From positions 1 through 64,000 of the forward strand of contig NZ_JACSNY010000005.1 of NCBI RefSeq assembly GCF_016902535.1: a DNA stretch of 64,000 nt, in the 5' to 3' direction. The notes under the pieces were generated by a model that worked only from the letters and a program-made list of their open reading frames with translations, had not been told where the DNA came from and made no database searches. The translations under genes and the position numbers were made by a program. Of the stretch, positions 14,933 through 26,107 are shown one piece after another (position 1 is the first letter of the stretch; each line of letters starts with the position of its first letter). This DNA is from Anaerotignum lactatifermentans. GTDB lineage: Bacteria; Bacillota; Clostridia; Lachnospirales; Anaerotignaceae.

Positions 14933-16510
14933 ATGTGTTCAATTATGGGATATTGCGGCAGCGGCGTGCAAAGGGAATTATTTGAAACGGGATTTTACCG
15001 TACTGTTTCCAGAGGACCGGATGACAGCCGTATTATAGATACCGGAAAGGGATTGTTGGGATTCCACCGGCTGGCGATTATGGACCTGACTTCGGCCGGA
15101 ATGCAGCCCTTTTGCCTGGATGGCAGCTATGCCGTCTGTAATGGGGAAATATATGGATTTGAGAAATTAAAGGAAGCGCTTTCGGAGCGTTATTCCTTCC
15201 AGAGCGATTCTGACTGTGAGGTATTGCTGCCTTTGTACCGGGAATACGGCGTGGAAATGTTTTCCATGCTGGACGCGGAATTCGCCTGTATCCTGTACGA
15301 TGGCGAAACGGGGGAATATATTGCCGCCAGAGACCCTATCGGTATTCGCCCCCTGTATTATGGCTATGATAAAAACGGCGTGATTCTGTTCGCCAGCGAG
15401 GCGAAAAATCTGGTGGGGCTTGCCACGCGTATTTTGCCCTTCCCTCCCGGACATTACTATAAAAACGGAACATTTATCTGTTACCGTGATATGTCCCGGG
15501 TAGAGGAGGTTTGTTATGATGATCTGGATACCATTTGCCGGAAGATCCGTCAAAAGCTGACGGCGGCCGTAGAAAAGCGTTTGACGGCAGACGCGAAAGT
15601 AGGCTATCTTCTCTCCGGTGGTCTGGATTCCTCTCTGGTCTGCGCCATCGCGGCCCGCAAAAGTCATACGCCCATTCGCACCTTTGCCATTGGGATGGAA
15701 AAGGACGCCATTGATCTGAAATATGCCAAGGAAGTAGCGGACTACATTGGCAGTGAGCATACGGAGATCTATATGACAAGGGAAGAAGTCCTCTCTTCGC
15801 TGGAAACGGTCATCCGGCTGCTGGGGACTTATGATATTACTACCATCCGGGCCAGCATGGGCATGTATCTGCTGTGCCGCGCCATTCATGAAAAGACGGA
15901 TATTCGCGTCCTTTTGACAGGCGAGATCTCGGATGAGCTGTTTGGATATAAATATACGGATTACGCCCCGGACGCGGCGGCCTTTCAGCAGGAGTCCCAG
16001 AAGCGTATCCGCCAGCTGCATATGTATGATGTTCTGCGGGCGGACCGGTGTATCAGCGTAAATTCTCTGGAGGCAAGAGTGCCTTTTGGCGATTTAGATT
16101 TCGTTTCTTATGTAATGTCTCTTGACCCAGAGGTAAAAATGAATCATTATAATAAGGGGAAATATTTGCTTCGCCGTGCTTTTATCGGAGAGTATCTGCC
16201 GGAGGAAATTCTGTGGAGAGAGAAAGCGGCCTTTTCCGATGCGGTAGGTCATTCTATGGTGGACGATCTGAAGGAGTACGCCGAAACATTATATTCAGAA
16301 GAAGAATTTCAAAAGAAATGCCGAAAATATGATTATGCGCCGCCGTTTACAAAAGAATCTTTGCTCTATCGGGAAATTTTTGAGAAGTATTATCCCAGCC
16401 AGGCGGAGATGATTGCCGGCTTCTGGATGCCTAACCCCGATTGGGAGGGTTGTCAGGTAAATGACCCCTCCGCCAGAGTGCTGGCGAATTACGGCGACAG
16501 CGGCAAATAA
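14933..16510 (+). CDS. asnB: Asparagine synthase, glutamine-hydrolysing
   Basis: A 525-residue two-domain enzyme. Cys2 of MCSIMGY is the class II amidotransferase nucleophile that releases ammonia from glutamine, with SRGPDDS and NGEIYG completing that site. The ATP-PPase domain carries the P-loop-like SGGLDSS and later LTGEISDELFGY. It converts aspartate to asparagine using glutamine and ATP. The length is close to E. coli AsnB. The start has GGGAGG seven bases upstream. It begins 27 bp after glnN with no terminator between, consistent with one operon that couples glutamine supply to use. Confidence 0.93.
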   Translation: MCSIMGYCGSGVQRELFETGFYRTVSRGPDDSRIIDTGKGLLGFHRLAIMDLTSAGMQPFCLDGSYAVCNGEIYGFEKLKEALSERYSFQSDSDCEVLLPLYREYGVEMFSMLDAEFACILYDGETGEYIAARDPIGIRPLYYGYDKNGVILFASEAKNLVGLATRILPFPPGHYYKNGTFICYRDMSRVEEVCYDDLDTICRKIRQKLTAAVEKRLTADAKVGYLLSGGLDSSLVCAIAARKSHTPIRTFAIGMEKDAIDLKYAKEVADYIGSEHTEIYMTREEVLSSLETVIRLLGTYDITTIRASMGMYLLCRAIHEKTDIRVLLTGEISDELFGYKYTDYAPDAAAFQQESQKRIRQLHMYDVLRADRCISVNSLEARVPFGDLDFVSYVMSLDPEVKMNHYNKGKYLLRRAFIGEYLPEEILWREKAAFSDAVGHSMVDDLKEYAETLYSEEEFQKKCRKYDYAPPFTKESLLYREIFEKYYPSQAEMIAGFWMPNPDWEGCQVNDPSARVLANYGDSGK

Positions 16511-16526
16511 ACAGGAGGAGAAAAAC

Positions 16527-17243
16527 ATGGAAAAAAGAGAACAGCTTTACGAAGGAAAGGCGAAAAAAGTATATGCCACCGACCAGCCGGAACTGCTGGT
16601 GGTGTCCTATAAGGATGACGCTACCGCGTTCAACGGCCTGAAAAAAGGCACCATTGAAGGCAAAGGCGTTATCAATAACCACATGAGCAATCGTCTGATG
16701 GCGTATCTGGAGAAAAAAGGAATTCCCACACATTTCGTGGAGGAGCTCAACGAAAGAGAAACACTGGTAAAGAAGGTTACCATTCTGCCTTTGGAGGTCA
16801 TCATCCGCAATCTGGCGGCTGGCTCTTTTTCCAAGCGTTACGGAGTAGAGGAAGGGACTGCCTTTTCCATGCCTACCATTGAGTTTTCCTATAAAAACGA
16901 CGATCTGGGCGATCCTCTTCTCAACAGCTATCATGCCGTTGCCATGGGTCTGGCGACGCAGGAAGAGATTGAGACCATCAAGAAATACGCCTTTGCCATC
17001 AACGAGGAGCTGAAAGCCTTCTGGGCAGACTGCGGCGTCATTCTGGTGGACTTCAAGCTGGAATTTGGCAAGACAGCCGACGGCACTGTGATCCTGGCCG
17101 ATGAAATCAGCCCCGATACCTGCCGTCTGTGGGACAGCCAGACAAAGGAAAAGCTGGATAAGGACCGTTTCCGCAGAGACCTGGGCGGCACAGAGGACGC
17201 CTATGCGGAGGTCATGAGAAGATTGGAAGAACATTTGAGATAA
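16527..17243 (+). CDS. purC: Phosphoribosylaminoimidazole-succinocarboxamide synthase
   Basis: A 238-residue SAICAR synthetase, which joins aspartate to CAIR with ATP in purine synthesis. The start YEGKAKKVYAT, the GVINNHMSN block, RNLAAGSFSKRYG, and the C-terminal ADEISPDTCRLWD are all family signatures. The ATG at 16527 follows AGGAGG and is 16 bp after asnB; an upstream extension runs into asnB and is rejected. The other steps of the purine pathway are not in this window; only the aspartate-using enzymes purC, purA and purB are grouped here. Confidence 0.96.
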   Translation: MEKREQLYEGKAKKVYATDQPELLVVSYKDDATAFNGLKKGTIEGKGVINNHMSNRLMAYLEKKGIPTHFVEELNERETLVKKVTILPLEVIIRNLAAGSFSKRYGVEEGTAFSMPTIEFSYKNDDLGDPLLNSYHAVAMGLATQEEIETIKKYAFAINEELKAFWADCGVILVDFKLEFGKTADGTVILADEISPDTCRLWDSQTKEKLDKDRFRRDLGGTEDAYAEVMRRLEEHLR

Positions 17244-17254
17244 GGAGGATCTAT

Positions 17255-18547
17255 ATGTCTAATTGCGCGATTGTAGGCATCAACTGGGGGGATGAAGGCA
17301 AGGGCCGTATGGTGGATTTGCTGACAGAACAGTATGATGTAGTCGTACGCTATCAGGGCGGCGGCAACGCCGGCCATACGGTAATCAACGAACAGGGGAA
17401 ATTCGCCCTGCATCTGCTCCCCTCCGGTATTTTTCATCCCGGTGTAATGAATCTGTTGGGCAACGATGTGGCTGTGGACCCGGAAAGCCTGTGGCAGGAA
17501 CTGGAACAGGTACGTTCTCAGGGTGTGGCCGTAACACCGGAAAATCTCAAAATCAGCAGCAGAGCTTCTCTGCTCATGCCCTGGCACCGGCTTCAGGACG
17601 AGCTGGAGGAGGCCCGTCTGAAAGATAAGAAATACGGTTCTACCAAACAGGGCATCGCGCCTTTTTACGCGGACAAATATCAGAAAAAGACCGTGCTGGC
17701 CGGGGAACTGCTTTATCCGGAGGAACTGCGCCAGCATCTGGCGGACCTGCTGGAATGGAAAAACCTGACACTGACAGGGGTATACGGCGCAAAGCCCTAT
17801 ACTATGGAAGAACTGGACGCGTGGGTGGAATCCTATGCCAAGAAGCTGGTACCTTATCTGTGTGACAGCGCCCAGTTCCTGGCGCAGGCGGAGAAGGACG
17901 GCAAACGAATCCTGTTCGAGGCCCAGCTGGGGGCGCTGCGGGATCTGGACTACGGCATCCATCCCTATACCACTTCTTCCCATACCACCGCGGCTTACGC
18001 ACCGGTGGGGGCAGGTCTGCCCTCTTTGACCATGGACCGTGTGGTGGGCGTAGTAAAGGCGTATTCCACCTGTGTGGGAGAAGGCCCCTTTGTTTGCGAG
18101 TGGTTCGGCGAGGAAGCGGAAGCTCTGCGGGCCGCCGGTGCGGAATACGGCGCGAAAACAGGACGTCCCCGCCGTGTAGGCCCTCTGGATGTGGTGGCTA
18201 CCAAATACGGCGTTATGGTGCAGGGCGCCACAGAAATCGCTCTGACCAAGCTGGACGTGCTCAGCTATATGGACAAGATTCCTGTCTGCCGCTCTTATGT
18301 GGTAGACGGCAAGGAAACGGAGGAATTCCCCTTCCCCACAGCGCTGGCTGCGGCAAAGCCTGTCTTTGACTGGATGGAAGGCTGGAAATGCGATATTTCC
18401 GGCGTAAGAACATGGGAGGATCTGCCCCGGGCCGCAAGAGATTATGTGGAATGGATAGAAGAACGCATCGGCTGCCATATCAAATACGTTTCTGTGGGGC
18501 CGGAAAGAAACAGCCTGATTGTTCGTGAGAAAGGAGAACAGAAATGA
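17255..18547 (+). CDS. purA: Adenylosuccinate synthetase
   Basis: A 430-residue GTP-dependent enzyme converting IMP and aspartate to adenylosuccinate. The N-terminal GTP loop NWGDEGKGR with the catalytic Asp and GGGNAGHTV lies within the first 45 residues; further family blocks are GTTKQGIAPFYADKY-like and TGRPRRVGPLD. TAAGGAGG overlaps the purC stop region and serves as the ribosome binding site. The last codons overlap purB by 4 bp (ATGA), implying coupled translation. Confidence 0.96.
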   Translation: MSNCAIVGINWGDEGKGRMVDLLTEQYDVVVRYQGGGNAGHTVINEQGKFALHLLPSGIFHPGVMNLLGNDVAVDPESLWQELEQVRSQGVAVTPENLKISSRASLLMPWHRLQDELEEARLKDKKYGSTKQGIAPFYADKYQKKTVLAGELLYPEELRQHLADLLEWKNLTLTGVYGAKPYTMEELDAWVESYAKKLVPYLCDSAQFLAQAEKDGKRILFEAQLGALRDLDYGIHPYTTSSHTTAAYAPVGAGLPSLTMDRVVGVVKAYSTCVGEGPFVCEWFGEEAEALRAAGAEYGAKTGRPRRVGPLDVVATKYGVMVQGATEIALTKLDVLSYMDKIPVCRSYVVDGKETEEFPFPTALAAAKPVFDWMEGWKCDISGVRTWEDLPRAARDYVEWIEERIGCHIKYVSVGPERNSLIVREKGEQK

Positions 18548-19962
18548 TGACCAATACTTATCAATCCCCTTTGGCTTCCCGCTATGCCTCTAAGGAGATG
18601 CTTGCCCTGTTTTCTTCCGACGCGCGGTATCTGACCTGGAGAAAGCTGTGGATCGCTCTGGCACAGGCGGAAATGGAACTGGGCCTGCCCATTACCAAAG
18701 AACAGATCAGCCAGATGGAAGCCCATCTGGAAGAAATAGATTATGATTGTGTGGCGAAACGGGAAAAACAGGTGCGCCATGACGTTATGGCCCATGTTTA
18801 CGCCTTCGGCCAGGTTGCGCCTGCCGCGGCGGGCATTATCCATCTGGGGGCTACCAGCTGCTACGTAACGGATAACGCCGACCTGATTCTGTATCGTCAG
18901 GGTCTGCGCTATCTGCGTCAGGGCCTGCTGGGCGTGATTGCCAATCTGGCGGATTTCGCCGAGGAATATAAGGCCATGCCTACATTGGGCTATACCCATT
19001 ACCAGCCGGCACAGCTGGTGACGGTAGGCAAACGGGCCACATTGTGGATACAGGATCTGGTAGCGGATCTGGAAGAACTGAATTTTGTGGAGGAGCATCT
19101 GAAATTTTTGGGCTGCCGCGGTACTACCGGTACAGAAGCCAGCTTCCTGGATCTTTTTGAGGGCGATGAGGAAAAGATCGACAAAATGAACGCCCGTCTT
19201 TGTGAGATCTTCGGCTTCTCCGCCTGCTATGACGTCTGCGGGCAGACCTATTCCAGAAAAGTGGACAGCCGGATTTTGAACTGTCTGTCCGCCATTGCCC
19301 AGAGCCTGTATAAAATGGCAAATGACATCCGTTTATTACAGCACGACCGTCAGCTGGAAGAGCCCTTTGAGAAGGATCAGATCGGTTCCTCCGCCATGGC
19401 CTACAAACGCAATCCCATGCGCTGCGAGCGGATCTGCTCTCTGGCCAGATATCTGATGGCGGACGCGGCCAACGCGCCTATGACAGCCTCTACCCAGTGG
19501 CTGGAACGTACTCTGGATGATTCCGCCAACCGGCGTATTTCCATGCCGGAGGGCTTTTTGTGCGCCGACGCCCTGCTGCGTCTGGCCCAGAATGTGACAG
19601 ACGGCCTTCATGTAAACGAAAAGATCGTGGAAAAGACCGTATGGGAATATCTGCCCTTTATCGCTACGGAAAATCTGATGATGGAAGCCGTAAAACAGGG
19701 CGGCGACCGTCAGGAGATTCACGAGATCATCCGCCGCTGCTCTATGGCGGCCACAGCGGAAATGAAGGAAGGCCGTTCCTGCGATCTGCTGGCCCGTCTG
19801 GCGGCGGAGCCTGCCTTCTCCATGACAGAGGAGGAAATGGAAAAAGTCCTGGAGCCTTCCGCTTACACGGGACGCTGTGCCCATCAGGTTGAGGCGTATC
19901 TGAAGAAGGTGCGTCCGCTGCTGCGGGATGTGAAACGGGAAAAAACAGAGATCCAGGTATAA
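18544..19962 (+). CDS. purB: Adenylosuccinate lyase
   Basis: A 472-residue member of the fumarase/aspartase superfamily that acts twice in purine synthesis (SAICAR and adenylosuccinate cleavage). The signature GSSAMAYKRNPMR is present, along with LGATSCYVTDNAD and the TLGYTHYQPAQ histidine block. The start is ATG-ATG overlapping the purA stop. Pairing with purA and purC places all three aspartate-handling purine enzymes together. It shares the long-form architecture of AMP-lyases with a C-terminal helical domain. Confidence 0.96.
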   Translation: MMTNTYQSPLASRYASKEMLALFSSDARYLTWRKLWIALAQAEMELGLPITKEQISQMEAHLEEIDYDCVAKREKQVRHDVMAHVYAFGQVAPAAAGIIHLGATSCYVTDNADLILYRQGLRYLRQGLLGVIANLADFAEEYKAMPTLGYTHYQPAQLVTVGKRATLWIQDLVADLEELNFVEEHLKFLGCRGTTGTEASFLDLFEGDEEKIDKMNARLCEIFGFSACYDVCGQTYSRKVDSRILNCLSAIAQSLYKMANDIRLLQHDRQLEEPFEKDQIGSSAMAYKRNPMRCERICSLARYLMADAANAPMTASTQWLERTLDDSANRRISMPEGFLCADALLRLAQNVTDGLHVNEKIVEKTVWEYLPFIATENLMMEAVKQGGDRQEIHEIIRRCSMAATAEMKEGRSCDLLARLAAEPAFSMTEEEMEKVLEPSAYTGRCAHQVEAYLKKVRPLLRDVKREKTEIQV

Positions 19963-21603
<1,641 letters not shown>

Positions 21604-21624
21604 ATACGACGGAAAGGAGAAGAG

Positions 21625-22731
21625 ATGATGGGGCCTAAGAACAGAAAACTGATCCTGGAGGATCGAAGTGAATATTACGGCTGGGGCTTCGGCAGCGAGG
21701 ATGACAGCGTGTTTGAGCTGGTATTCAATACGTCCATGGCGGGGTATCAGGAGATTCTTTCCGATCCCTCCTATACGGGCCAGGGCGTTGTGATGACCTA
21801 TCCCCTGATCGGGAATTACGGCATGTCAAAAGACGACTATGAAACGCAGACCCCTACCATTTCCGCCATGATCCTGCGGGAATACAATGACGCGCCCTCT
21901 TATTTCCGCAGTGAGGAGACTCTGGGGGCAGTCATGGAGCGGTTCCATATCCCCGGCATTTACGGTGTGGATACCAGAAAACTGACCCGTTCCATCCGGG
22001 ATTTCGGCAGCCGCCGGGCACTGCTGACGGACGCGGCAACCCCTTTGGAGGAGGGATTGGCCAAACTGAAGGCGACACCGGTGCCAAAAGACGCCGTAGC
22101 CAGAGTCAGCTGCAAAGAGATCTGGCGTCTTCCGGCAAAGGAGCCGGAATTCCATATTGTGGCGGTGGACTGCGGCATCAAAGGCAATATCCTGCGCCAG
22201 TGGCATCAGAGAAACTGCGATGTGACCGTAGTGCCGTGGAATACAACGGCACAGGAGATTATGGCCCTGAGGCCCGACGGCGTATTCTTTTCCAACGGGC
22301 CGGGGGACCCGGAGGATGTGCCGGAGGTAATGGAGACGGCCAGAGCCCTGCGGGGGAAATATCCTATATTCGGTATCTGCCTGGGCCATCAGATTTTGGC
22401 CCTTTCCTACGGCGCCAAAATGTATAAAATGAAATTCGGCCATCATGGCGGCAACCACCCGGTAAAGGATCTGACAACCGGGCATGTGAGCATGACGGCG
22501 CAGAATCATTCTTATGCCGTAGCGGAGGAAAGCCTCTGCCATACCCCGCTGACACTGACCCATAAAAATCTGCTGGACGGCACTGTGGAGGGCATGATGT
22601 GCCGGGAGGACCGTGTCATGAGCGTGCAGTTCCATCCGGAAAGCGCGCCCGGACCTCAGGACAGTGCCCATTTGTTTGATCGTTTTCTGGATTGGCTGAA
22701 GGAGGATACCGCATATGGCAAAACGAAGTGA
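21625..22731 (+). CDS. carA: Carbamoyl-phosphate synthase small subunit
   Basis: A 368-residue glutaminase subunit that feeds ammonia to CarB. The N-terminal domain has [20 protein letters not shown]; the class I amidotransferase domain has the nucleophile in [12 protein letters not shown] and the His-Glu pair in [10 protein letters not shown]. Two consecutive ATG codons open the gene behind GGAGAAG; either could start. The end overlaps carB by 17 bp. Carbamoyl phosphate serves both arginine and pyrimidine synthesis; genomic placement next to pyrG hints at pyrimidine use, but argF is also in this window. Confidence 0.96.
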   Translation: MMGPKNRKLILEDRSEYYGWGFGSEDDSVFELVFNTSMAGYQEILSDPSYTGQGVVMTYPLIGNYGMSKDDYETQTPTISAMILREYNDAPSYFRSEETLGAVMERFHIPGIYGVDTRKLTRSIRDFGSRRALLTDAATPLEEGLAKLKATPVPKDAVARVSCKEIWRLPAKEPEFHIVAVDCGIKGNILRQWHQRNCDVTVVPWNTTAQEIMALRPDGVFFSNGPGDPEDVPEVMETARALRGKYPIFGICLGHQILALSYGAKMYKMKFGHHGGNHPVKDLTTGHVSMTAQNHSYAVAEESLCHTPLTLTHKNLLDGTVEGMMCREDRVMSVQFHPESAPGPQDSAHLFDRFLDWLKEDTAYGKTK

Positions 22732-25700
22732 TCTGAAGAAAATACTGGTCATCGGCTCCGGTCCCATTGTCATTGGGCAGGCGGCGGAATTTGACTATGC
22801 GGGGACACAGGCCTGTCTGGCTCTGAAGGAAGAGGGCTATGAGGTAGTGCTGTGCAATTCCAATCCCGCTACCATTATGACCGATACGCAGATTGCCCAT
22901 AAGGTCTATATGGAGCCTTTGACGCTGGAATATCTGGCGAAAATCATCCGCTATGAGCGGCCGGACGCCATCCTGCCGGGCATCGGTGGCCAGACGGGGC
23001 TGAATCTGGCGATGCAGCTGGAGGAAAAGGGTGTTCTGGCGGAATGTCGGGTAGAACTGCTGGGTACCAAAAGCAGCAGTATCCGCCGGGCGGAGGACCG
23101 GGAGGAATTCAAAGAGCTCTGCCAGAGCCTGGGTGAGCCGGTCATGCCTTCGGATATTGCTGAAACCCTGGAGGACGGTCTGCGGATCGCTCAGGAAATC
23201 GGTTATCCTGTGGTACTGCGTCCCGCCTTTACGCTGGGCGGCACCGGCGGCGGCTTTGCCCATACGCCGGAGGAATGTCGTATTCTGCTGCAAAAAGGGC
23301 TGGCCCTTTCCCCTGTGGGGCAGGTACTGGTGGAAAAAAGCGTAAAAGGCTATAAAGAAATTGAATACGAAGTGATCCGGGACAGCGCCGATACGGCCAT
23401 CGCTGTCTGCAATATGGAAAATCTGGACCCGGTGGGTATCCATACGGGGGATTCCATTGTGGTCTGCCCGTCCCAGACACTGACCAATAAAGAATATCAG
23501 ATGCTGCGGGACAGCGCCCTGCGCATCATCCGGGCTTTGGAAATCGAAGGGGGCTGTAATGTGCAGTTCGCTCTGGACCCGAAGTCCTTCCAGTATTACC
23601 TCATTGAGGTAAATCCCAGGGTATCCCGTTCCTCGGCTTTGGCGTCCAAGGCCAGCGGCTACCCCATTGCCAGAGTTTCCGCCAAGATCGGCGTAGGCAT
23701 GACCCTGGAGGAAATTATGCTGGCCAATACACCGGCGGCCTTTGAGCCGGCGTTGGACTATATCGTTACGAAAATGCCCGGGTTCCCCTTCCAGAAATTT
23801 GCCGAGGCCAGCAACGAGCTGGGTACCCAGATGAAGGCCACCGGGGAAGTCATGGGCATCGGCCGGAATTTCGAGGAAAGTCTCTTAAAGGCGGTACGCT
23901 CTTTGGAAAGCGGCGCCCGCCATCTGTATCTGCCTAAGTTTGACCCTATGACGGATCAGGAACTGCTGAGCTATATCCAGATCGGCACCGACGACAGGAT
24001 CTACGCTCTGGCGGCCCTGCTGCGGCGGGGATATACGCCGGAAACGCTGGCGGAAAAGACGGCCATTGATCTGTTTTTCCTGCGGGGCATCCAGCGGATT
24101 GTGGAGGAGGAAGTGGCTCTGGCGGCCCATCCCGGCGATCGGGCGGCTCTCTACGAGGCCAAACGCCTGGGCTTTTCCGACTGGATCGCCGCCAAGCTGT
24201 GGCGGACCACGGAGGAGGAGATCTTCCGTATGCGCAAGGAATGGGGGATGTTCCCGAAGTATAAAATGATCGACAGCTGCGCTTCGGAGTTTTCCAGCTA
24301 TATCCCCTACTACTACTCTACCTATGAGGAGGAAAACGAATCCGCACCCTCTGAAAAGCGTAAGATCATTGTGCTGGGCTCCGGCCCCATCCGTATCGGC
24401 CAGGGAGTAGAGTTCGACTATTCCTCTGTCCATGCGGTACAGACCATACAGAAGGCCGGATATGAGGCCATCATCATCAACAATAACCCGGAAACTGTTT
24501 CCACGGACTATACCACTTCGGACAAGCTCTATTTTGAGCCCCTTTGCGTGGAGGACGTGATGAATGTCATTGAGCTGGAGCAGCCGGAAGGGGTCATTGC
24601 CTCTCTGGGCGGCCAGACGGCTGTCAATCTGGCGGCGCCGCTGCAGCAGCGGGGCGTCTCCATCATCGGCACAGACTGCGAGGCCATGGAACGGGCGGAG
24701 AACCGGGATGTGTTCGAAAAACTGCTGGAAGAGCTGGAGATCCCTCAGCCCAAGGGCCGGGCGGTGACAGATCTGGAAGAAGGCGTCCGGGCGGCGGCGG
24801 AGATCGGCTATCCCGTGCTGGTGCGTCCCAGCTTCGTACTGGGGGGCCGGGCCATGCGGATTGTAGCCGGGGAAAAAGAACTGCGCCAGTATTTAAAGAC
24901 CGCCGTAGAGGTGGACAAGGATAAGCCTGTACTGGTAGATAAATATATTCAGGGGAAAGAAGTGGAGGTAGACGCCATTTGTGACGGCGTGAAGGTATTC
25001 GTGCCGGGGATCATGGAACTGGTAGAGCGTACCGGCGTCCATTCCGGCGACTCCATCAGCGTGTATCCCCCCTTCAGTCTGTCGGAGCAGGTCAAGGCCA
25101 CCATTCTGGACTATACCAGAAGGCTGGGCCTTGCCATTGGCATCCGGGGCCTGTTTAATATCCAGTTTATTGTGGATCGGGAAGAAAACGTGTTTATCAT
25201 CGAGGTAAACCCCAGATCCTCCCGGACGGTACCCTTCCTTTCCAAGGCCACCGGCTATCCTCTGGCGGATATGGCCACACTGGTGATGCTGGGACTGAGC
25301 CTGCCGGAGCAGGGGATCTTCCGTATCTATCCCCAGGAAAAGAAACGCTGGTATGTCAAGGCGCCGGTGTTCTCCTTCTCCAAGCTGCGGGGTATGGACG
25401 CGTATCTGTCTCCCGAGATGAAATCCACCGGCGAAGCCATTGGCTACGACGACCGGCTCCATCGCGCGTTATATAAAGCGCTGACGGCGTCGGGGATGCG
25501 GCTGCAAAATTACGGCACCGTACTGGCGTCTCTGGCGGACGAGGATAAGGAAGAGGCGCTGCCGTTATTGAAACGGTTTTATGATATGGGCTTCCATCTG
25601 GAGGCCACAGAAGGCACGGCGGCTTTCCTGAACGCCCATGGTGTTCCCGCACGGGTGTGCGCTAAGCTGACAGAAGGCGGCAGTGAAATTGTCGAGGCCC

Positions 25701-25897
25701 TGCGGGCGGGCTATGTCAGCTATGTTATCAATACCCGCTCTGTTTCTTCGGAGGCAGGTATGGATAATGGCTTTGCCCTGCGCCGCTGCGCCAGCGAAAA
25801 CAATGTGACGATGCTGACGGCACTGGATACCGTAAAGGTATTGCTGGATGTGCTGGAAGAAACTACTATGAAAATATCACCCATTGACGCGGTATAA
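22715..25897 (+). CDS. carB: Carbamoyl-phosphate synthase large subunit (operon copy)
   Basis: A 1060-residue subunit with two ATP-grasp halves ([17 protein letters not shown]-like start and the second [17 protein letters not shown] near residue 550) and a C-terminal MGS-type allosteric domain. It makes carbamoyl phosphate from bicarbonate, ATP and ammonia tunnelled from CarA. AAGGAGG in the carA coding sequence is its ribosome binding site. It is last in the glnN operon and is followed by a strong terminator. A second full-length paralogue lies at 32733, differing throughout in sequence. Confidence 0.96.
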   Translation: MAKRSDLKKILVIGSGPIVIGQAAEFDYAGTQACLALKEEGYEVVLCNSNPATIMTDTQIAHKVYMEPLTLEYLAKIIRYERPDAILPGIGGQTGLNLAMQLEEKGVLAECRVELLGTKSSSIRRAEDREEFKELCQSLGEPVMPSDIAETLEDGLRIAQEIGYPVVLRPAFTLGGTGGGFAHTPEECRILLQKGLALSPVGQVLVEKSVKGYKEIEYEVIRDSADTAIAVCNMENLDPVGIHTGDSIVVCPSQTLTNKEYQMLRDSALRIIRALEIEGGCNVQFALDPKSFQYYLIEVNPRVSRSSALASKASGYPIARVSAKIGVGMTLEEIMLANTPAAFEPALDYIVTKMPGFPFQKFAEASNELGTQMKATGEVMGIGRNFEESLLKAVRSLESGARHLYLPKFDPMTDQELLSYIQIGTDDRIYALAALLRRGYTPETLAEKTAIDLFFLRGIQRIVEEEVALAAHPGDRAALYEAKRLGFSDWIAAKLWRTTEEEIFRMRKEWGMFPKYKMIDSCASEFSSYIPYYYSTYEEENESAPSEKRKIIVLGSGPIRIGQGVEFDYSSVHAVQTIQKAGYEAIIINNNPETVSTDYTTSDKLYFEPLCVEDVMNVIELEQPEGVIASLGGQTAVNLAAPLQQRGVSIIGTDCEAMERAENRDVFEKLLEELEIPQPKGRAVTDLEEGVRAAAEIGYPVLVRPSFVLGGRAMRIVAGEKELRQYLKTAVEVDKDKPVLVDKYIQGKEVEVDAICDGVKVFVPGIMELVERTGVHSGDSISVYPPFSLSEQVKATILDYTRRLGLAIGIRGLFNIQFIVDREENVFIIEVNPRSSRTVPFLSKATGYPLADMATLVMLGLSLPEQGIFRIYPQEKKRWYVKAPVFSFSKLRGMDAYLSPEMKSTGEAIGYDDRLHRALYKALTASGMRLQNYGTVLASLADEDKEEALPLLKRFYDMGFHLEATEGTAAFLNAHGVPARVCAKLTEGGSEIVEALRAGYVSYVINTRSVSSEAGMDNGFALRRCASENNVTMLTALDTVKVLLDVLEETTMKISPIDAV

Positions 25898-25903
25898 CGC
25901 AAA

Positions 25904-25945
25904 AAGGCCGTGTATCCCATTGAACGGATACACGGCCTTCTTTTA
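25904..25945 (+). terminator. Terminator of the glnN-carB operon (bidirectional)
   Basis: Perfect 14-bp stem, AAGGCCGTGTATCC with GGATACACGGCCTT (25904-25917, 25926-25939), then CTTTT. On the minus strand the preceding A-run gives a T-tail, so it also ends the mgtA-side transcript. Confidence 0.85.
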
Positions 25946-26092
25946 TTCTTTCTTTGGCCCGCGGCGCCAGGCCGCCATATTCATCAGGAAAACCAGCAGA
26001 AGAACGGCGGCCATGCCGACCCAGAATCCCAGATCAATGCCGAAGAATTCCGTTCTTCCCAGCCAGTCAGAGAATAATACCATCCATTTCAT
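25943..26092 (-). CDS. Small single-span membrane protein downstream of mgtA
   Basis: A 49-residue ORF starting MKWMVLFSDWLG and ending WRRGPKKE. It has a strong ribosome binding site (AAAGGAGGGA, six bases before ATG), lies 15 bp after the mgtA stop, and ends at the operon terminator, all of which favour translation. One hydrophobic helix (about residues 20-41, WVGMAAVLLLVFLMNMAAW) is followed by a basic tail, predicting N-out/C-in insertion by the positive-inside rule. The position suggests a small partner of the Mg-type ATPase, comparable in kind to KdpF or MgtS/MgtR-like peptides, but no sequence relation to those is claimed. Short size means chance cannot be excluded. Confidence 0.7.
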   Translation of the reverse strand: MKWMVLFSDWLGRTEFFGIDLGFWVGMAAVLLLVFLMNMAAWRRGPKKE

Positions 26093-26107
26093 CAGACATC
26101 CCTCCTT

